Part shown: positions 11,956 to 22,871 of the stretch, piece after piece
How the letters are laid out: each line of letters starts with the position of its first letter
Numbering within the stretch: position 1 is the stretch's first letter
DNA from: Plectosphaerella cucumerina
Lineage: Eukaryota > Ascomycota > Sordariomycetes > Glomerellales > Plectosphaerellaceae
Direction of reading: 5' to 3'
NCBI GenBank assembly: GCA_020746995.1
Contig: JAGPXD010000004.1
Location: 2,046,001 to 2,110,000 of the forward strand
Length of the DNA stretch: 64,000 bases
Notes under the pieces: generated by a model
What the model was told of the DNA's origin: nothing
What the model saw: only the letters and a program-made list of their open reading frames with translations
The model's database searches: none
Program-made: the position numbers and the translations under genes

Positions 11956-14900
11956 TCAATCTTCCTCGAAGAAGTCATTGTCGTCAAAGTCGGCCGCGTG
12001 GGCGTCCGAGTCGTAAGCGCTCGAGTGCATCATGGGAGGCGTCACCGGCTCGCCCTGGCTAAGCCGACGAGGCGGGGTGGCGGTTTCCTGCTCGGCCTGC
12101 CTAGACGACGACGGCACGTCCCGAGAGGCGCGCTTGGCCAGTTCCGCCGAGGTCAGGCGGCGGCCGGTGTTGGCAAAAGCGGTGGGCTGAGCGCTCACGC
12201 TGGTTGGCGTCTGGCGGAGACCAGAGGCCGGAGGGGTCATGAGACCACTGAGGGCACTGTTGGGCGTCTGGGCGCTGGTAGACCTGGAAGGCGTCGACGT
12301 GTTCCTACCACGAGCGTATGATGGAGACGAGGTCGACATGTTCCTGGGCTGCTGCTGAGACTTGACCCAGCTGCCCCAGGCCGCCTTGAGAGGTCCGACG
12401 GCCTGCGCGACGCGAGGGCTCGCGTTCTGCAGAGTCTGCGCGATGCTGGGAAGGTTGATAGCCGAGCCGCCGTTCATCGCACGCTCGCGTTCCTGCTCCT
12501 CCATCTGGAGGTTGGCCTTGAGTCGGATCGCGGCGTCCTTGACCGCCTCCCTGTCGTACTGCTCGCCTGACAGGGCACGAATAATGTCCTGGAGGTCGCC
12601 GTGACGGACGGCAAGAAGCTCGCGAAGCCAGGTGATCTCGTCATCCCGCTTGCTGATCTTGGTGGGGGCCTCAGGATCGAGCTTCTCGATCTTCTGCTCG
12701 AGATCCTCGATCTGTTGCTCACGGGCCTGGAGCTGCTCCTGGAGGACCATGATGGACTCACGCAGGGCCTGCGGCGAGATCCTCTCGGGAAGGTCGGACG
12801 TCTTGGCGGAAAGAACAGGGGCGGCGACGGCGACCGGAGCGGGAGAGGGAGTGAAGTGTGCGGGCTGCGCGGCGGGAGACTTGGCGCGCTTTGCCGCAGC
12901 GAGAGCGGCCTCCTTGGCAATCTCCAGCTTCTCTTCCAGGTGAGCGACACGGTCCTGGAGGTGCTCCGTCTTGGAGGAAGAAAGGCTGAGGCGCTCGAGC
13001 AGGAGCTGCTCCGACTTCTGAGCCTCCTCGATAGTGTTGCCGAGCTGCATGGCATGGCGGGTCTGGAGATCCTCGATCTGGTTGGCGTGTGACTCCTTGA
13101 GCTGCTCAATCTCGGTGACCTTGGTGGTCTGGGCTTCCTCGACGAGCATTTCGGCCTTGGCCTTGGCAGATTCGGTGTCAAGGTTGGCTTGGTCAAGATC
13201 GGCAAGGAGCTTGGAGATTTGGTCCTCGGTCTCCTGGCGGACAACGTTGACCTGGTGGTTGGCGGCGTCAACCTCAGCCTGGAGAGACCGGCGGGTTCGC
13301 TGCACCTCACTGGCGCCCGATTCCCTGGCCTCCTCGAACTCGCGCTGGTAGCGCATGGCGGTCTGCTGGAGCTTGTGGTTCTCCGTACGCATCTCGGAAA
13401 GCAGAGTCTCCAGACGCTTCATCTCGCTGATGGCACGGAGACCCTGGCGCTCGCCATTCTCCAGACGCTCGAGCTCGGTCTCGATGCGCTCACGGGTCCT
13501 GGCCTCAGCTTGCAGCTTGGCGTCCAGGACCTCCTGTCGGGCGACGAGAGCCTGCTCCCTCTTAGTGCGGCGGGCGTTCTCCTCGGTGATTTCGCGGGCG
13601 GCTTGAGCCATGTCGTCCTGGAGAGAGATGAACTTGGATCGCCAGCTCTCCCTCATGCGTTCGTTCTCCTGGAGCTGGGTGCCGAGGGTGTCCATGAAGC
13701 GCTGCTGCTGCTTGTTCTCGTCAAGAGCGTGGTTGAGCTCAGCCTGGTAGCGACGGGACATGTCGGCCACCCGCTCGAACTCGGACTTGTAGTGCTGCGC
13801 CTCCTTGCGAGACTCGCGCAGGTCGGCATCGATGATGTTGACTCTGTTGGTCATCTCAGACTGCGACTGGCTCGAGTTGGTCTGCGCAGCCTCGAGTAGA
13901 GACATGCGCATGCTGCTCTTGGCGGTGGCCTGCTCGACGGAGCGGAGCTTCTGTTCGCGCTCATCGAGTACCTCGCGCAGACGGTTCTCCTCCTCGGAGG
14001 AGATGCGGAGAAGGCGTTGAACCTCAGACAACCTGTCTTCGGCAGCCCGGCGGCCGCTGACCTCCTCATCGGTGCGAGATTCCTGGTGCTTAAGCCTGTC
14101 CTCGAGATCACCGATCCTCTGGTCGTACACGCTGCGGTTCATGATCTCGACCTCGACGCGTGTCTCGGCGGCGGAGAGCTTCCTGTTCAGCTCGGAGGCG
14201 AGCTCCTCGGCATCACGACGTTCGCGAATAGCCTTCTCGACCTGATCCTTTTCGGCATGCAGGCGCTGCTCGAGATCGGCAATCTTGGCCTGGAGCTCGC
14301 TGGTTTGCTGCGCCGCGGTTTCTTCGTCGGCCGCAACCTTCGGGGCCGCAGCAGCCATGCGCTTCTCGACAGCTTGCTCGATGATGTCGCGCAGTTCCTC
14401 GCTCTTGTACTCGGGACGCTGGGCGAGCTGTGTCTTCATGTCCTCGAGTGCGCGCAGCACCGCGTCATCAGCGGGCTTGGGCTCGCTGACGGCATTGGCG
14501 ATGGTCTGAGTGCGCTGCTGTGCGGAGAAGGCCTCCAGAACGGCAGCCCGAATCTGATCCATCTTCCTGTCGCGACGAGGACTCATAGACCGGCGGAGAA
14601 CAGGGTTCTCATCGTCATCCTCGTCGTCGGCGTCGCTCTGCGCGATCTCGGCCGAGGTGCTGCGACGTTCGCGAGGGGCAGATGAGGGCGTGCGGCGAGA
14701 TGATCCCGCAAAGTGGCGCTCAATAGTGAGCAGAGTCTTCTCGAGAGGCTGCAGACGAGCGTTGAGCAAGTCGCCGACGAGGTTGCTAACGCGACCGTCG
14801 AAGAATTGCACACGCTGCCCGAGCTTCTCCTGCTCCTCGTCGCTGAAGGTACCATCCCAGTCGCTGTTGGCAACCACCTCGTCTCCGTTGAGATGGTGAA

Positions 14901-17900
14901 TGGGGGCGTCGTAAGACTGGGCACTCTTCGGGGGGTCGACGAAGGGGTCCTCGAGCTCGGTGGACGGGATAGCCGGTGCGAGGTTCGGCAGGGCGTGGTA
15001 CCTGCGAGGGCTTTCGCTCTGGAAGTGCGTGTTGGTTGGCGCATGGTAAGGCGAAGAGTTGGTGACCGCGGCAATGGAGATCTGGCGGGTCGGGCTGGGC
15101 TGGTGCCACTGGGCCGCTTCCTCCTCGGCTGCCCTGTTGACACCCAACATGGGATCGTTCTGGTTGAGATGGTCCATGATGGCGTCGATCTCCTCGAACG
15201 TAGGCTCGTACGCCTCCTCTTCGACGGGAGGCTCCGGCTCGGCACGGACGGGAGAAGCGAACCGCGAGGCTTTGATTCCCTTCGTCTTGGGGGGCGAAGC
15301 GAAGCGGGATGCGCCCAGGCCCTTACGCAGGGTAGGCATGCCGAACGGCTTCTGCTGATCCTCGGTGACCTGTGGCGACAGAGGAGAGACCGGTTGGGGC
15401 TCCTCGGGGGGAGGCGTGGTGGGCGCAGCAGTCTGGTAGGCCGGGGGCTCAATCGTTGCCTCGCGCTCACGCTCGTCCTCCTCATCCTCCTCCTCCACCT
15501 CAGGCTCATGGTCAGTACCAGAGGCCGACCAGACGTGACCTGGGGTGAAAGCGTTCGCCGTGGCCGAGAGGCTCTTCTTGTGACCTCGCTTGAAGGCGTC
15601 CTCGCCAAAGGGTCTGGCAGAGTTGAAGGCTTGGACATCCATCTGCGAGTCGAACTCGTATGGCGTCCAGGAGTTCTTGCCATGATCCACAGAGGCATCC
15701 GACGGGCTGGTCGCGGTGACTGCCCTCGAGTCGGTGGGCTGCTCCGAGGCGACAGTCGACGACAGAGTGGTGTCCGCAATGTCGTCGTCCAGGTTGGCTG
15801 GCTTGAGTCGCGGGGACGGCGTCGGCTCGGCGAAGAGAGGCACCGAGTCGCCATCGTCGCGGTGGGCCTTGGCACGCTTAGGTCGAGCTTCGTTAATGGC
15901 ACGGCCATCGTCGTCCTCGGCACCGCTCTGTGGTGTCTCGCCCTTGGCCGCGCTCGACGGCCGGATGATGGGAACAGCCTTGGACTTCTTGGACGCCTGA
16001 GAAATGCCGGCAAGGTTGATCTTGCCAAAGATGGAGTCAGGCCGGGTACCGCCGCTCTCATTGCCAGAGCCAGTGGCGCTGGTGAACGAGTCCGACATGC
16101 CGCCGAAAGGCGTGAAGGCGGGGGCATCGGGGCGGAACTTGGGACCCGAGGCAGAGAAGCTGAAGGAGCTCGCGCTGGGGGAGAAGGCAGGTGCGCTCGG
16201 AGAGAAGTTGGGGGCGTTTGGAGAGAAGACGGGCGCACTCGGAGAGAATGGTGCGACAGTGGGCTTCAGGTTGGAGGTCAGCGAGTTCCTGAACGAGTTG
16301 ACAACCGGCGAGGCATCCGATGCCCATGTATCGGCACCCGCATGGAACAGGTGCGTCTGGATCGGCTGGGGCTCCGGCTGAGTCTCGGGCTTTGACATGG
16401 CGCCGAATCCAAACTGAGTGACAGGCTTGAAGTCCTTGCCCGGGTTGAACTTGAACTCGGGAGCGTTGACATTGAGGCCCGAGAGCGACGGCTTGCTGCC
16501 ATGGCTGGGCCTGCTGCCGTGACTGGGTCTCCGTTGTCTCGCCTTGTTGGTCGCGGCAGACTGAGCCTCGTGCCACGGGTTGCTGGTAGAGGAGAGCGTC
16601 CGGGCATGCTGCTGGAGCAGAGACGAGATGCTGAAGTCCTGAACAGGGGTGCCCAGGTTGCTAGGGTTCGTCTCGATCTCCGCAGCCTCGTCGGCCTTTT
16701 GCGCGGCGGCATCTGCCCAGACGCCGACATCTGCGGCCGCTTGAGCGTCCTCTTGGAAGTAGCTCTTCGTCAAAGAGTGTCCACGGCTGTGAGGGCGAGG
16801 GTGGTGGAGGACAGGGCCATCCCCGGTCTGCTTCGAGACGAGCAGGGGCGCCTGGAACTGCACAGACGGCTCGCGACTGTGCACAAGAGACTGGTAGGGC
16901 GTGTCGTCCTTGAGAACCGGCACATCTTCCGCCTTCTTCTCCTCGTTGTGAGGGCTGTAATCCTCGTGCTCCAGCTCGTTACGCATCTGCTCCTCGAGGT
17001 GGTACTCGGCCTCGTCGATCTCGGCCTGAAGGTCGTCATCGTTGTGCTGGACAGGTTCCGGCGATCTCGGAGGGCTGACTTCGCCCTCCTCTTCCTCATC
17101 ATCCTCGCGAAGCTCCTGCAGACGCGGCGATGCCCTGGCTGGGGCCGCCTGCTGCATGAAGTGTTGATGGGGCAGCATGGGATACTGTAGCGACTGGTGG
17201 CGCTGGTGCGAGTTGAAGCCGCCCGGACTGGGAACATGCTGCTGGAGGCCGTCAGGCGAAAAGGGAGAAAGAGGCGACATGACGCCGTTGAAAATTGAAG
17301 GCGATCCGATCCGTCCAGGGCCCGCAGACATGGGCCATGCCGCAAGCGATGGTGAGGCACGATGTCCCGGCTGGAATGGTGAGTGGCCCATAGGGATGCT
17401 GATGGACTGCCGGGGGTTGAACTTGTTTCCGTGTCCCATGAACGGCGCTGGCGAAGCAACACCGGGCGTTCCCGGGGCGGACGAGCGACCGCTCTGCATG
17501 AATTGAGCCGGGAACGGGAATCCATGGGCTTGCGCGGCGGGATTGCTCGATGCCGAGGACGTTGGGAGAGGCGGAGAGAAAGGCAGCGGCGGGTACTGCA
17601 CGGAAGCCTGGCGACTGGGTTGAGACAACGCAGGGGAGATGGAAGGCTGAGGGGGATCATCGTCGCCAAAGGAAACGCCGAGGGCCCTCAGTTTAGCTTC
17701 GTTAAGCTCGTTGACGTAGTCCCTCCAGGCATTCAGATCGGGAAGCGTGACCGTGTAGTTCCTGTTCGATCGCTCACTCGTGACATCCTCGGCCGTGGGC
17801 CATCCGGGCCTACTCTGGGAATAGCCTTCAACTTCCTGGTAGGTGCCCTTGGCGGGCTCCAAGTCGAAGCCGCGGACGCTGTAGCCGAGTTCCCGCCACG

Positions 17901-18990
17901 ACTGGTACATCTTGTCTTGCTCATCGGCCGTCAGGGGCAGCGGCGCCTGGCCAGGTTCGCCCCTCTCCTCATCTCTTGGGAGAAGGACCAGGATGTTCTT
18001 GCCCTTCCAAGGGATCTTCTTTCTCAGCCGAGGTGTCGCAGCCGGCTCCTTGAAGCTGACCTTGGTCATGGGTGTGCTGGGTTTTCTCGTTTCGCTCATC
18101 GACTCGGTGAGCGCCTTCTTGGGCGTCTGAGGGGCCGCAGGGGGCTCAGGTGTGGTGACCATCTGGTCCGTCGGCTCTTGGACCGCGGCCAGCTCAATCT
18201 CGGGAGACGCCATGTTGTTCTGTGTGGTTTGGCCGAGCTGATTTATAATTTCGGGGGTCAGGGTGTCGACGCTCGATCTGTTGCGAGGTCGGAGGGAGGA
18301 CTGTCGTCGTGGTTCGTTTGGCGGACCAGTCTTGGCTCTTGGGGTGAGAAGGCTATCCTTCTCTTGCCAGCCGCTGTCGGATCGCGAGCCGCTCAATGAA
18401 GAGTTCTCGCTCTCGGATCCTTCACTAAACCAGTGTCGGCTCTCCGAGTTGTCGCCGCCTGTGTGCTGGCGGATCCAATCTTCTGTAAGCCCGCGGGGGA
18501 ACCTGCGTGCACGGTTGATGAGGACTTCTGCGGCGCTCACAAACGGTTCCGCGGCCGTAGGCGTGTTCTCTCCGGACAAGAGGCCTGGGGGAGGACGCAG
18601 GAAGGGCGTCTGAAGCTGGATGTGATGAATGGGAGTGTCGTCCGAGGGCTCGCTGCTAAAGCTCTGCCTCCGAATGTGTCTGCGGTCACCCTGAGGATAG
18701 GGGGAGCCCCAGCTTGCGGTGACGAATTGATCCTCGGGGTCCTCGGGGTCGTTGTCGGTAGACCTCAGAAGTTCCCTGGCTCGTTCGGGGAGACGGGGAG
18801 CTCGGAGCGGCGGGAGAATCGGGGAGGAGCCGGCGGCTTCGTCGTCTGCGGCAGTCGAGGTTGTGGAGAGCGCAGGACTGCCTGGGGCGGCGAGCTGGTC
18901 TGGCAGCCGGGGTGATCCGACGCCGTCCCGGGAAGAGGGACTTGGGGGTGTTGTTGACTGGAGCTCGTTGGAAGACACCTTTGTGGAATC
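11956..18990 (-). CDS. Very large fungal coiled-coil protein ('class II myosin heavy chain'-like, no motor)
   Basis: A single uninterrupted frame of over 2,340 codons. The first 1,450 residues are Ser/Pro/Glu-rich and probably disordered, with ordered islands around KIPWKGKNILVLLPRDEERG and TVTLPDLNAWRDYVNELNEA. Residues of roughly 1,500-2,130 form long heptad-rich coiled coils (many EEIEQLK-like repeats). The tail carries GDLQDIIRALSGEQYD and INLPSIAQTLQNASPRVAQA and ends in acidic DFDDNDFFEED. Proteins of this shape in ascomycetes are often auto-named class II myosin heavy chain, but no motor P-loop or actin-binding region is visible. I therefore infer a structural or scaffold role and cannot name one. 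The 5' end is unresolved: the frame opens just inside an acceptor (TATAG, AG at 18991-18992), the first listed start-like codon is GTG at 18978, and the first in-frame ATG is at 18213. An upstream ATG exon is probably missing from this model. Confidence 0.8.
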   Translation of the reverse strand, partial: DSTKVSSNELQSTTPPSPSSRDGVGSPRLPDQLAAPGSPALSTTSTAADDEAAGSSPILPPLRAPRLPERARELLRSTDNDPEDPEDQFVTASWGSPYPQGDRRHIRRQSFSSEPSDDTPIHHIQLQTPFLRPPPGLLSGENTPTAAEPFVSAAEVLINRARRFPRGLTEDWIRQHTGGDNSESRHWFSEGSESENSSLSGSRSDSGWQEKDSLLTPRAKTGPPNEPRRQSSLRPRNRSSVDTLTPEIINQLGQTTQNNMASPEIELAAVQEPTDQMVTTPEPPAAPQTPKKALTESMSETRKPSTPMTKVSFKEPAATPRLRKKIPWKGKNILVLLPRDEERGEPGQAPLPLTADEQDKMYQSWRELGYSVRGFDLEPAKGTYQEVEGYSQSRPGWPTAEDVTSERSNRNYTVTLPDLNAWRDYVNELNEAKLRALGVSFGDDDPPQPSISPALSQPSRQASVQYPPLPFSPPLPTSSASSNPAAQAHGFPFPAQFMQSGRSSAPGTPGVASPAPFMGHGNKFNPRQSISIPMGHSPFQPGHRASPSLAAWPMSAGPGRIGSPSIFNGVMSPLSPFSPDGLQQHVPSPGGFNSHQRHQSLQYPMLPHQHFMQQAAPARASPRLQELREDDEEEEGEVSPPRSPEPVQHNDDDLQAEIDEAEYHLEEQMRNELEHEDYSPHNEEKKAEDVPVLKDDTPYQSLVHSREPSVQFQAPLLVSKQTGDGPVLHHPRPHSRGHSLTKSYFQEDAQAAADVGVWADAAAQKADEAAEIETNPSNLGTPVQDFSISSLLQQHARTLSSTSNPWHEAQSAATNKARQRRPSHGSRPSHGSKPSLSGLNVNAPEFKFNPGKDFKPVTQFGFGAMSKPETQPEPQPIQTHLFHAGADTWASDASPVVNSFRNSLTSNLKPTVAPFSPSAPVFSPNAPNFSPSAPAFSPSASSFSFSASGPKFRPDAPAFTPFGGMSDSFTSATGSGNESGGTRPDSIFGKINLAGISQASKKSKAVPIIRPSSAAKGETPQSGAEDDDGRAINEARPKRAKAHRDDGDSVPLFAEPTPSPRLKPANLDDDIADTTLSSTVASEQPTDSRAVTATSPSDASVDHGKNSWTPYEFDSQMDVQAFNSARPFGEDAFKRGHKKSLSATANAFTPGHVWSASGTDHEPEVEEEDEEDEREREATIEPPAYQTAAPTTPPPEEPQPVSPLSPQVTEDQQKPFGMPTLRKGLGASRFASPPKTKGIKASRFASPVRAEPEPPVEEEAYEPTFEEIDAIMDHLNQNDPMLGVNRAAEEEAAQWHQPSPTRQISIAAVTNSSPYHAPTNTHFQSESPRRYHALPNLAPAIPSTELEDPFVDPPKSAQSYDAPIHHLNGDEVVANSDWDGTFSDEEQEKLGQRVQFFDGRVSNLVGDLLNARLQPLEKTLLTIERHFAGSSRRTPSSAPRERRSTSAEIAQSDADDEDDDENPVLRRSMSPRRDRKMDQIRAAVLEAFSAQQRTQTIANAVSEPKPADDAVLRALEDMKTQLAQRPEYKSEELRDIIEQAVEKRMAAAAPKVAADEETAAQQTSELQAKIADLEQRLHAEKDQVEKAIRERRDAEELASELNRKLSAAETRVEVEIMNRSVYDQRIGDLEDRLKHQESRTDEEVSGRRAAEDRLSEVQRLLRISSEEENRLREVLDEREQKLRSVEQATAKSSMRMSLLEAAQTNSSQSQSEMTNRVNIIDADLRESRKEAQHYKSEFERVADMSRRYQAELNHALDENKQQQRFMDTLGTQLQENERMRESWRSKFISLQDDMAQAAREITEENARRTKREQALVARQEVLDAKLQAEARTRERIETELERLENGERQGLRAISEMKRLETLLSEMRTENHKLQQTAMRYQREFEEARESGASEVQRTRRSLQAEVDAANHQVNVVRQETEDQISKLLADLDQANLDTESAKAKAEMLVEEAQTTKVTEIEQLKESHANQIEDLQTRHAMQLGNTIEEAQKSEQLLLERLSLSSSKTEHLQDRVAHLEEKLEIAKEAALAAAKRAKSPAAQPAHFTPSPAPVAVAAPVLSAKTSDLPERISPQALRESIMVLQEQLQAREQQIEDLEQKIEKLDPEAPTKISKRDDEITWLRELLAVRHGDLQDIIRALSGEQYDREAVKDAAIRLKANLQMEEQERERAMNGGSAINLPSIAQTLQNASPRVAQAVGPLKAAWGSWVKSQQQPRNMSTSSPSYARGRNTSTPSRSTSAQTPNSALSGLMTPPASGLRQTPTSVSAQPTAFANTGRRLTSAELAKRASRDVPSSSRQAEQETATPPRRLSQGEPVTPPMMHSSAYDSDAHAADFDDNDFFEED

Positions 18991-21265
18991 CTATACGGCG
19001 CGGTCAGCATGGCATGGCGTGTGGCGTCGCGACGCGACCCCGAGGCCTGAGCCGGTAAAACTTACTGCCAGGAGCTCAGTGCAGACGAAGCTGCAGCCGA
19101 GTCTCGTTGGAGTGGTGGGAGTTGCTGGGCAATCCTCAGCTCGCCAAGAGCGCGAACAGAAATCCGCAAGCAAACGAGGTGCTGCAGGATCCGGTCGAGT
19201 CCCTTGTTCCGTGGAAAGACTGTCGAGTCTGTTCTATGGCTGATGGGGCGAGAATTAGGGGTAGCGGTGGTTCGGTTCGCCGCGACGCGTTGGGCAGGTA
19301 TCCGCAGAAGCAAGATATGTCGGGCAGGACAGCGCAGAAAGAGCAGGGTCGATGATTAGAGGGTAAGCGACATGAGGGCGAGGGCACGGCGACAGGCGAA
19401 CGACCGACGACACATCGGGAGTCGCTGAGTGCGTGATGGGGAGGGGGGAGAGATGGGCGAGAGAGGTGTTCGGGGGCGAGCGGTGGAGTTTGGGTGAGAA
19501 GCGACCAAGGCAAGGTGCAAGGTCACGGCTGGGTACGAGTAGGGTAGGGCCACGAAAGTTTTGGGACTGCCCCGGTTCGACGCGCTGGATGGCCAGGAAA
19601 GACCAGATGGGACGGGTACAGGGGAAGGAGCGACCGGGGAGCGTGGGTTGGGACCTTGGGAGGAAGGCAGGGCTGTGGTTCGTGGAAGACGGTACGGTGC
19701 CTCACTGATCAGGGGACGAGCAGGAACGGGTGACGGGAAAAGACAGGGTACCTGCACCTGCACGCATCTGTTCCGGGCCTTCTCTGTCTGCTGCACCTGC
19801 CAGCCTGGGCTCGATCTCGGGGACTGTCAGTGGACTCAAACAGTGACACCTGTGCTGTTCAACGGGGCGTTCGTGGGGCCAGCTCATAATAATTTTCGGG
19901 GCCGGGGAAGGGGGTAGGGACCACTCCAGGGGTCTGCATTTTCGTCGCCAGTTCTTTTTTTGATTGAAGCGAGAGGAGGCAAGACAACAACGTGGCGCGC
20001 TCGGGCCAGGGGCAATCTCGGCCGCGACATTTCGATCAGGCGGTACCTCGACGCCGGCACGACAGGCGGTGAGCGCCCCGGTAGCGTCCTAACAGTCGGG
20101 AGCCACTTGGCGCGCCCCGTCGCGGTCATCTGAGAGCTGTGTGTCCCGTCCGCCCCAGCTCCCATCTGCTGCCCCCTTTCTACCGCTGGACGCGACGGCG
20201 CGACATTCCACCACGCTTTCAGGGCGGACAAATGACAACATTGGACTTTGCCTGCCTCGCCACCTAGGCCGACGCCCGAGGATGGTCGAGGATGCTGTGT
20301 CACGAGCTTCATCCTCCTCGTCCTTCGTCCCTCGCTGATGACGGCCCTACTGCAGGACCGGCCTGCAGAGCCGCAAACTGCCGTCGGGGACCCCCTGGAG
20401 GCTGCATTTCCCGGCTCCGTTTTCCTGCCGTAGCCCCTTTTTCGCTCGGATATGAGGCCAGGCTCCCTGCAGTGCCTTTTTGTGCACGACTGACCGAGAG
20501 AATGAATGCATGCTTCCTCGGTCATGTTTGTCCGCACGGGCGACCACATTGCATCGTCCAATCTCGAGCTGCGAGCTGCCACGAGTCAGACGGTGCTGTT
20601 TGTCAGCCCGCGCACACGCCCGCGCCGTTGACGGACAACGGGGCTGTCGCCGACTCGGAGGACGGGCGTCGAGGGGACTCGGTGTTCGCTGTGGAGAGCC
20701 AGCCGGCCGAGGACGCGGATGCGCGGGGGACGGCCCGAAGGCTGGCTTCGTGCCAACACGGGCCAAACCCGCGCCAGTGCCTGGGGATCGGAGGTGCAGA
20801 TCAGGGACGCTTACAGTGTTAGATGGAGCATTTGCTAGAGGTACTACAATCGAATGTCTCTAGAATTCCTGGTCTAGGCTGGCAATATCCACCACTCTGG
20901 CATGAAGCGCGGAGATCACGATCTCGCCATCGGGGCTTCTTCCGACAGTAAAATGCGTGCCTGCGAGTGGTTGACTTCTAGATAACCATGTCTCACAGAA
21001 GAAATTTCCTCGGCTTCCTCGTACATCGAAAACATCACATGTTACAACTCTCGGTAGATCTGGTATGCCTGCCGCGATGCCCCGCCATTCCAGAGCAACC
21101 CAGCGCGCCTTATGGGATCAACCAAGATGATATTAACAACAGCTGACTCGACATTGCCATTATATACGTATGTCCAACTCCCAAAAACACAGCCGTAGCT
21201 GGTGTCCACGTGAAAATTCCATCAATACGCTTCCCTTCCCTTCCCTTCCCCAGCAGATCCTCTCG
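18991..21265. other. Upstream region of the coiled-coil gene; probable 5' intron and leader
   Basis: On the minus strand a plausible intron runs from a GTAAGT donor (about 19066) through GCTGAC to TATAG at 18991. The exon before it has no ATG in the required frame for at least 300 nt. The remaining 2 kb is GC-rich and has no convincing gene. A (TTCCC)x4 tract lies at 21231-21250 near the end of the next gene. Confidence 0.4.
21231..21250. repeat. (TTCCC)4 short tandem repeat
   Basis: Four perfect TTCCC units lie just past the stop codon of the small secreted protein gene, probably in its 3' UTR. Confidence 0.8.
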
Positions 21266-21961
21266 CTAAACGTCGCAGAAGTAGTCAAAGTTGGCGTCCG
21301 AACTGACGAGCGCCCGCTCTGGTTGTGCGTTGTTACCCCCACCGTTGTTGTTATTGTTGTTGTCGAACGTCGTCTTAGTCGCCTGCGAGATGCCCGACTT
21401 GCACTTGTCTGCAGCAGCGCCAGTCAGTCTATTGTTCGACGGGCAGCCACATCGCGCCACGGGTGGAGGGACGTTACCGTTCTGCTGGTCACAGTCGCTG
21501 ACCTCGTGCGATCCACCGTTGTTCGCCGCCTCGGCGCAAGCGTTCTTCTGCGTGTCGCAGGCGCGGTCGGCCGCCGTGTTGAAGTCGGGCTACACTCTGG
21601 GTCAGCGGGGGTTTCCAAGGGAGAGCCAAATAGAGTCCTTCGACGTACGAATGTGTCGCCTTCCACCTCGAAGGGCCTATCGGGGTTGTTCGACTTTGTG
21701 ATCTGCAAAAGAGTGCCGCGTCAGCCTTCTGTCGAGCGGCGAGCCGTTGGGCTGAGGCGTCCGTACCCCTGGTGCGCTGGCGCCGCCAACGTTGCCGGTG
21801 AAGAACTGAAGGTTCTCCGAGCTCTGTCGCGCGCGCAAGCCCAACTTCCACCCCATTGCCAACTCGTCCGCGAACTGGTCCTCGCTCATCTCAAAGGCGA
21901 TCGCGATGCCCGCCAGCAGGGCCAGGGCGGCCGTCGCGAGTCGCAGCCACCGCGCGAACAT
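21266..21961 (-). CDS. Small secreted protein of unknown function, 4 exons
   Basis: Exons on the minus strand are 21961-21767, 21702-21649, 21589-21478 and 21408-21266, giving 167 aa. The three introns (64, 59 and 69 nt) start GTACGG, GTACGT and GTAACG and end GCAG, GTAG and GCAG; joining them removes all stops. Residues 1-22 form a signal peptide or anchor (hydrophobic LATAALALLAGIAIAF). The mature part has a Cys pattern, DRACDTQKNACAEAANNGG then SDCDQQN and DKCKSGIS, which I recognise as a recurrent motif of uncharacterised Pezizomycotina proteins. An Asn/Gly run and FDYFCDV close the protein. I count five Cys, so one would be unpaired. Function is unknown; a secreted or effector-like role is only an inference. 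Confidence 0.75.
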
Positions 21962-22871
21962 GTCGTCGTCGTCGTCTGAGCACGCTTGATGTCGGGAGAG
22001 TGTCGGTCGTCGTCCAAGACCTGGACTGGATTCGAGATCGAGGTCGGCAGTTGCGGTCTCTCGCGATGTTCCGTCTGAAGATTTGATGATGAATTGGCAC
22101 GATCGGTGAGAGATTGATTGATTTTGGTCGTTTACCGTCGAGGGAGAGGCGGGTTGGAGAGGGCGCTTCTGGGCGGCCCCCCTGGCCCACGCTCCTGACG
22201 TCCGCTTGGACGCCGGTGCGGCTAAATGCATGAAGGCCTGCTTTCGAAACACGGCTGACACGCGCCCGTCGCCCTCATTTCGTCGATGCACGTGACCGCT
22301 GTCACCTGTCTGACGAGGGGGATAAGATGGTTTCTTCTTGTTCTAAGGGTTGGGTTTGCTTTGCTGTGTTTTCGGGTTGGATGGCATCGCAGGTCGGTGA
22401 CGATGGTGAACGACGAAGCCTGCGACACACTGTCTTACCCATTACCAAGCATCACTAGTCGATGTCGCCGCTTATACTTCACTGGGCATATCTCCCGTCA
22501 CTTGACACATTCAAGAGTGACTGTCCAAACAGCTTGGTCTATTGATTCGCCGTCCGCAACGTGCGTACTTGCTATGATGTCGCTCTACGAAAGCAAAGGA
22601 AAAGAAAAAGGCGCAAGGACAGCCAAACGGCCCCTCGCCACTGCACCCAGGCCCGGCATGAAGAAAGATGTGTCGCGGGAGCCCCGGGGCCGAACATACG
22701 CGGCCTCCACTGTAATTAAGGGCGGTCCCCAGTGTCCTCCCCCTCTGGCCGGGCGAAACGAAACCGCCGGGCCCGCGGGAGATCCGGAAAGCCCCTCCAC
22801 GATCAAAACATGTCGTCCCAGGCGCCGCATCCTCCCATGAAATTGGAAACCCCTCATGTTCTGTGAGGCGG
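21962..22871. other. Intergenic region
   Basis: This holds the promoter of the small secreted protein gene and the 3' flank of the Mid2-like gene. Open frames here have no recognisable sequence features. Confidence 0.5.

Noticed and set aside
14713..16395. 560-codon + strand frame opposite the coiled-coil gene
   Set aside because: Low-complexity Arg/Gly/Leu product with no domain, fully antisense to a conserved long frame.
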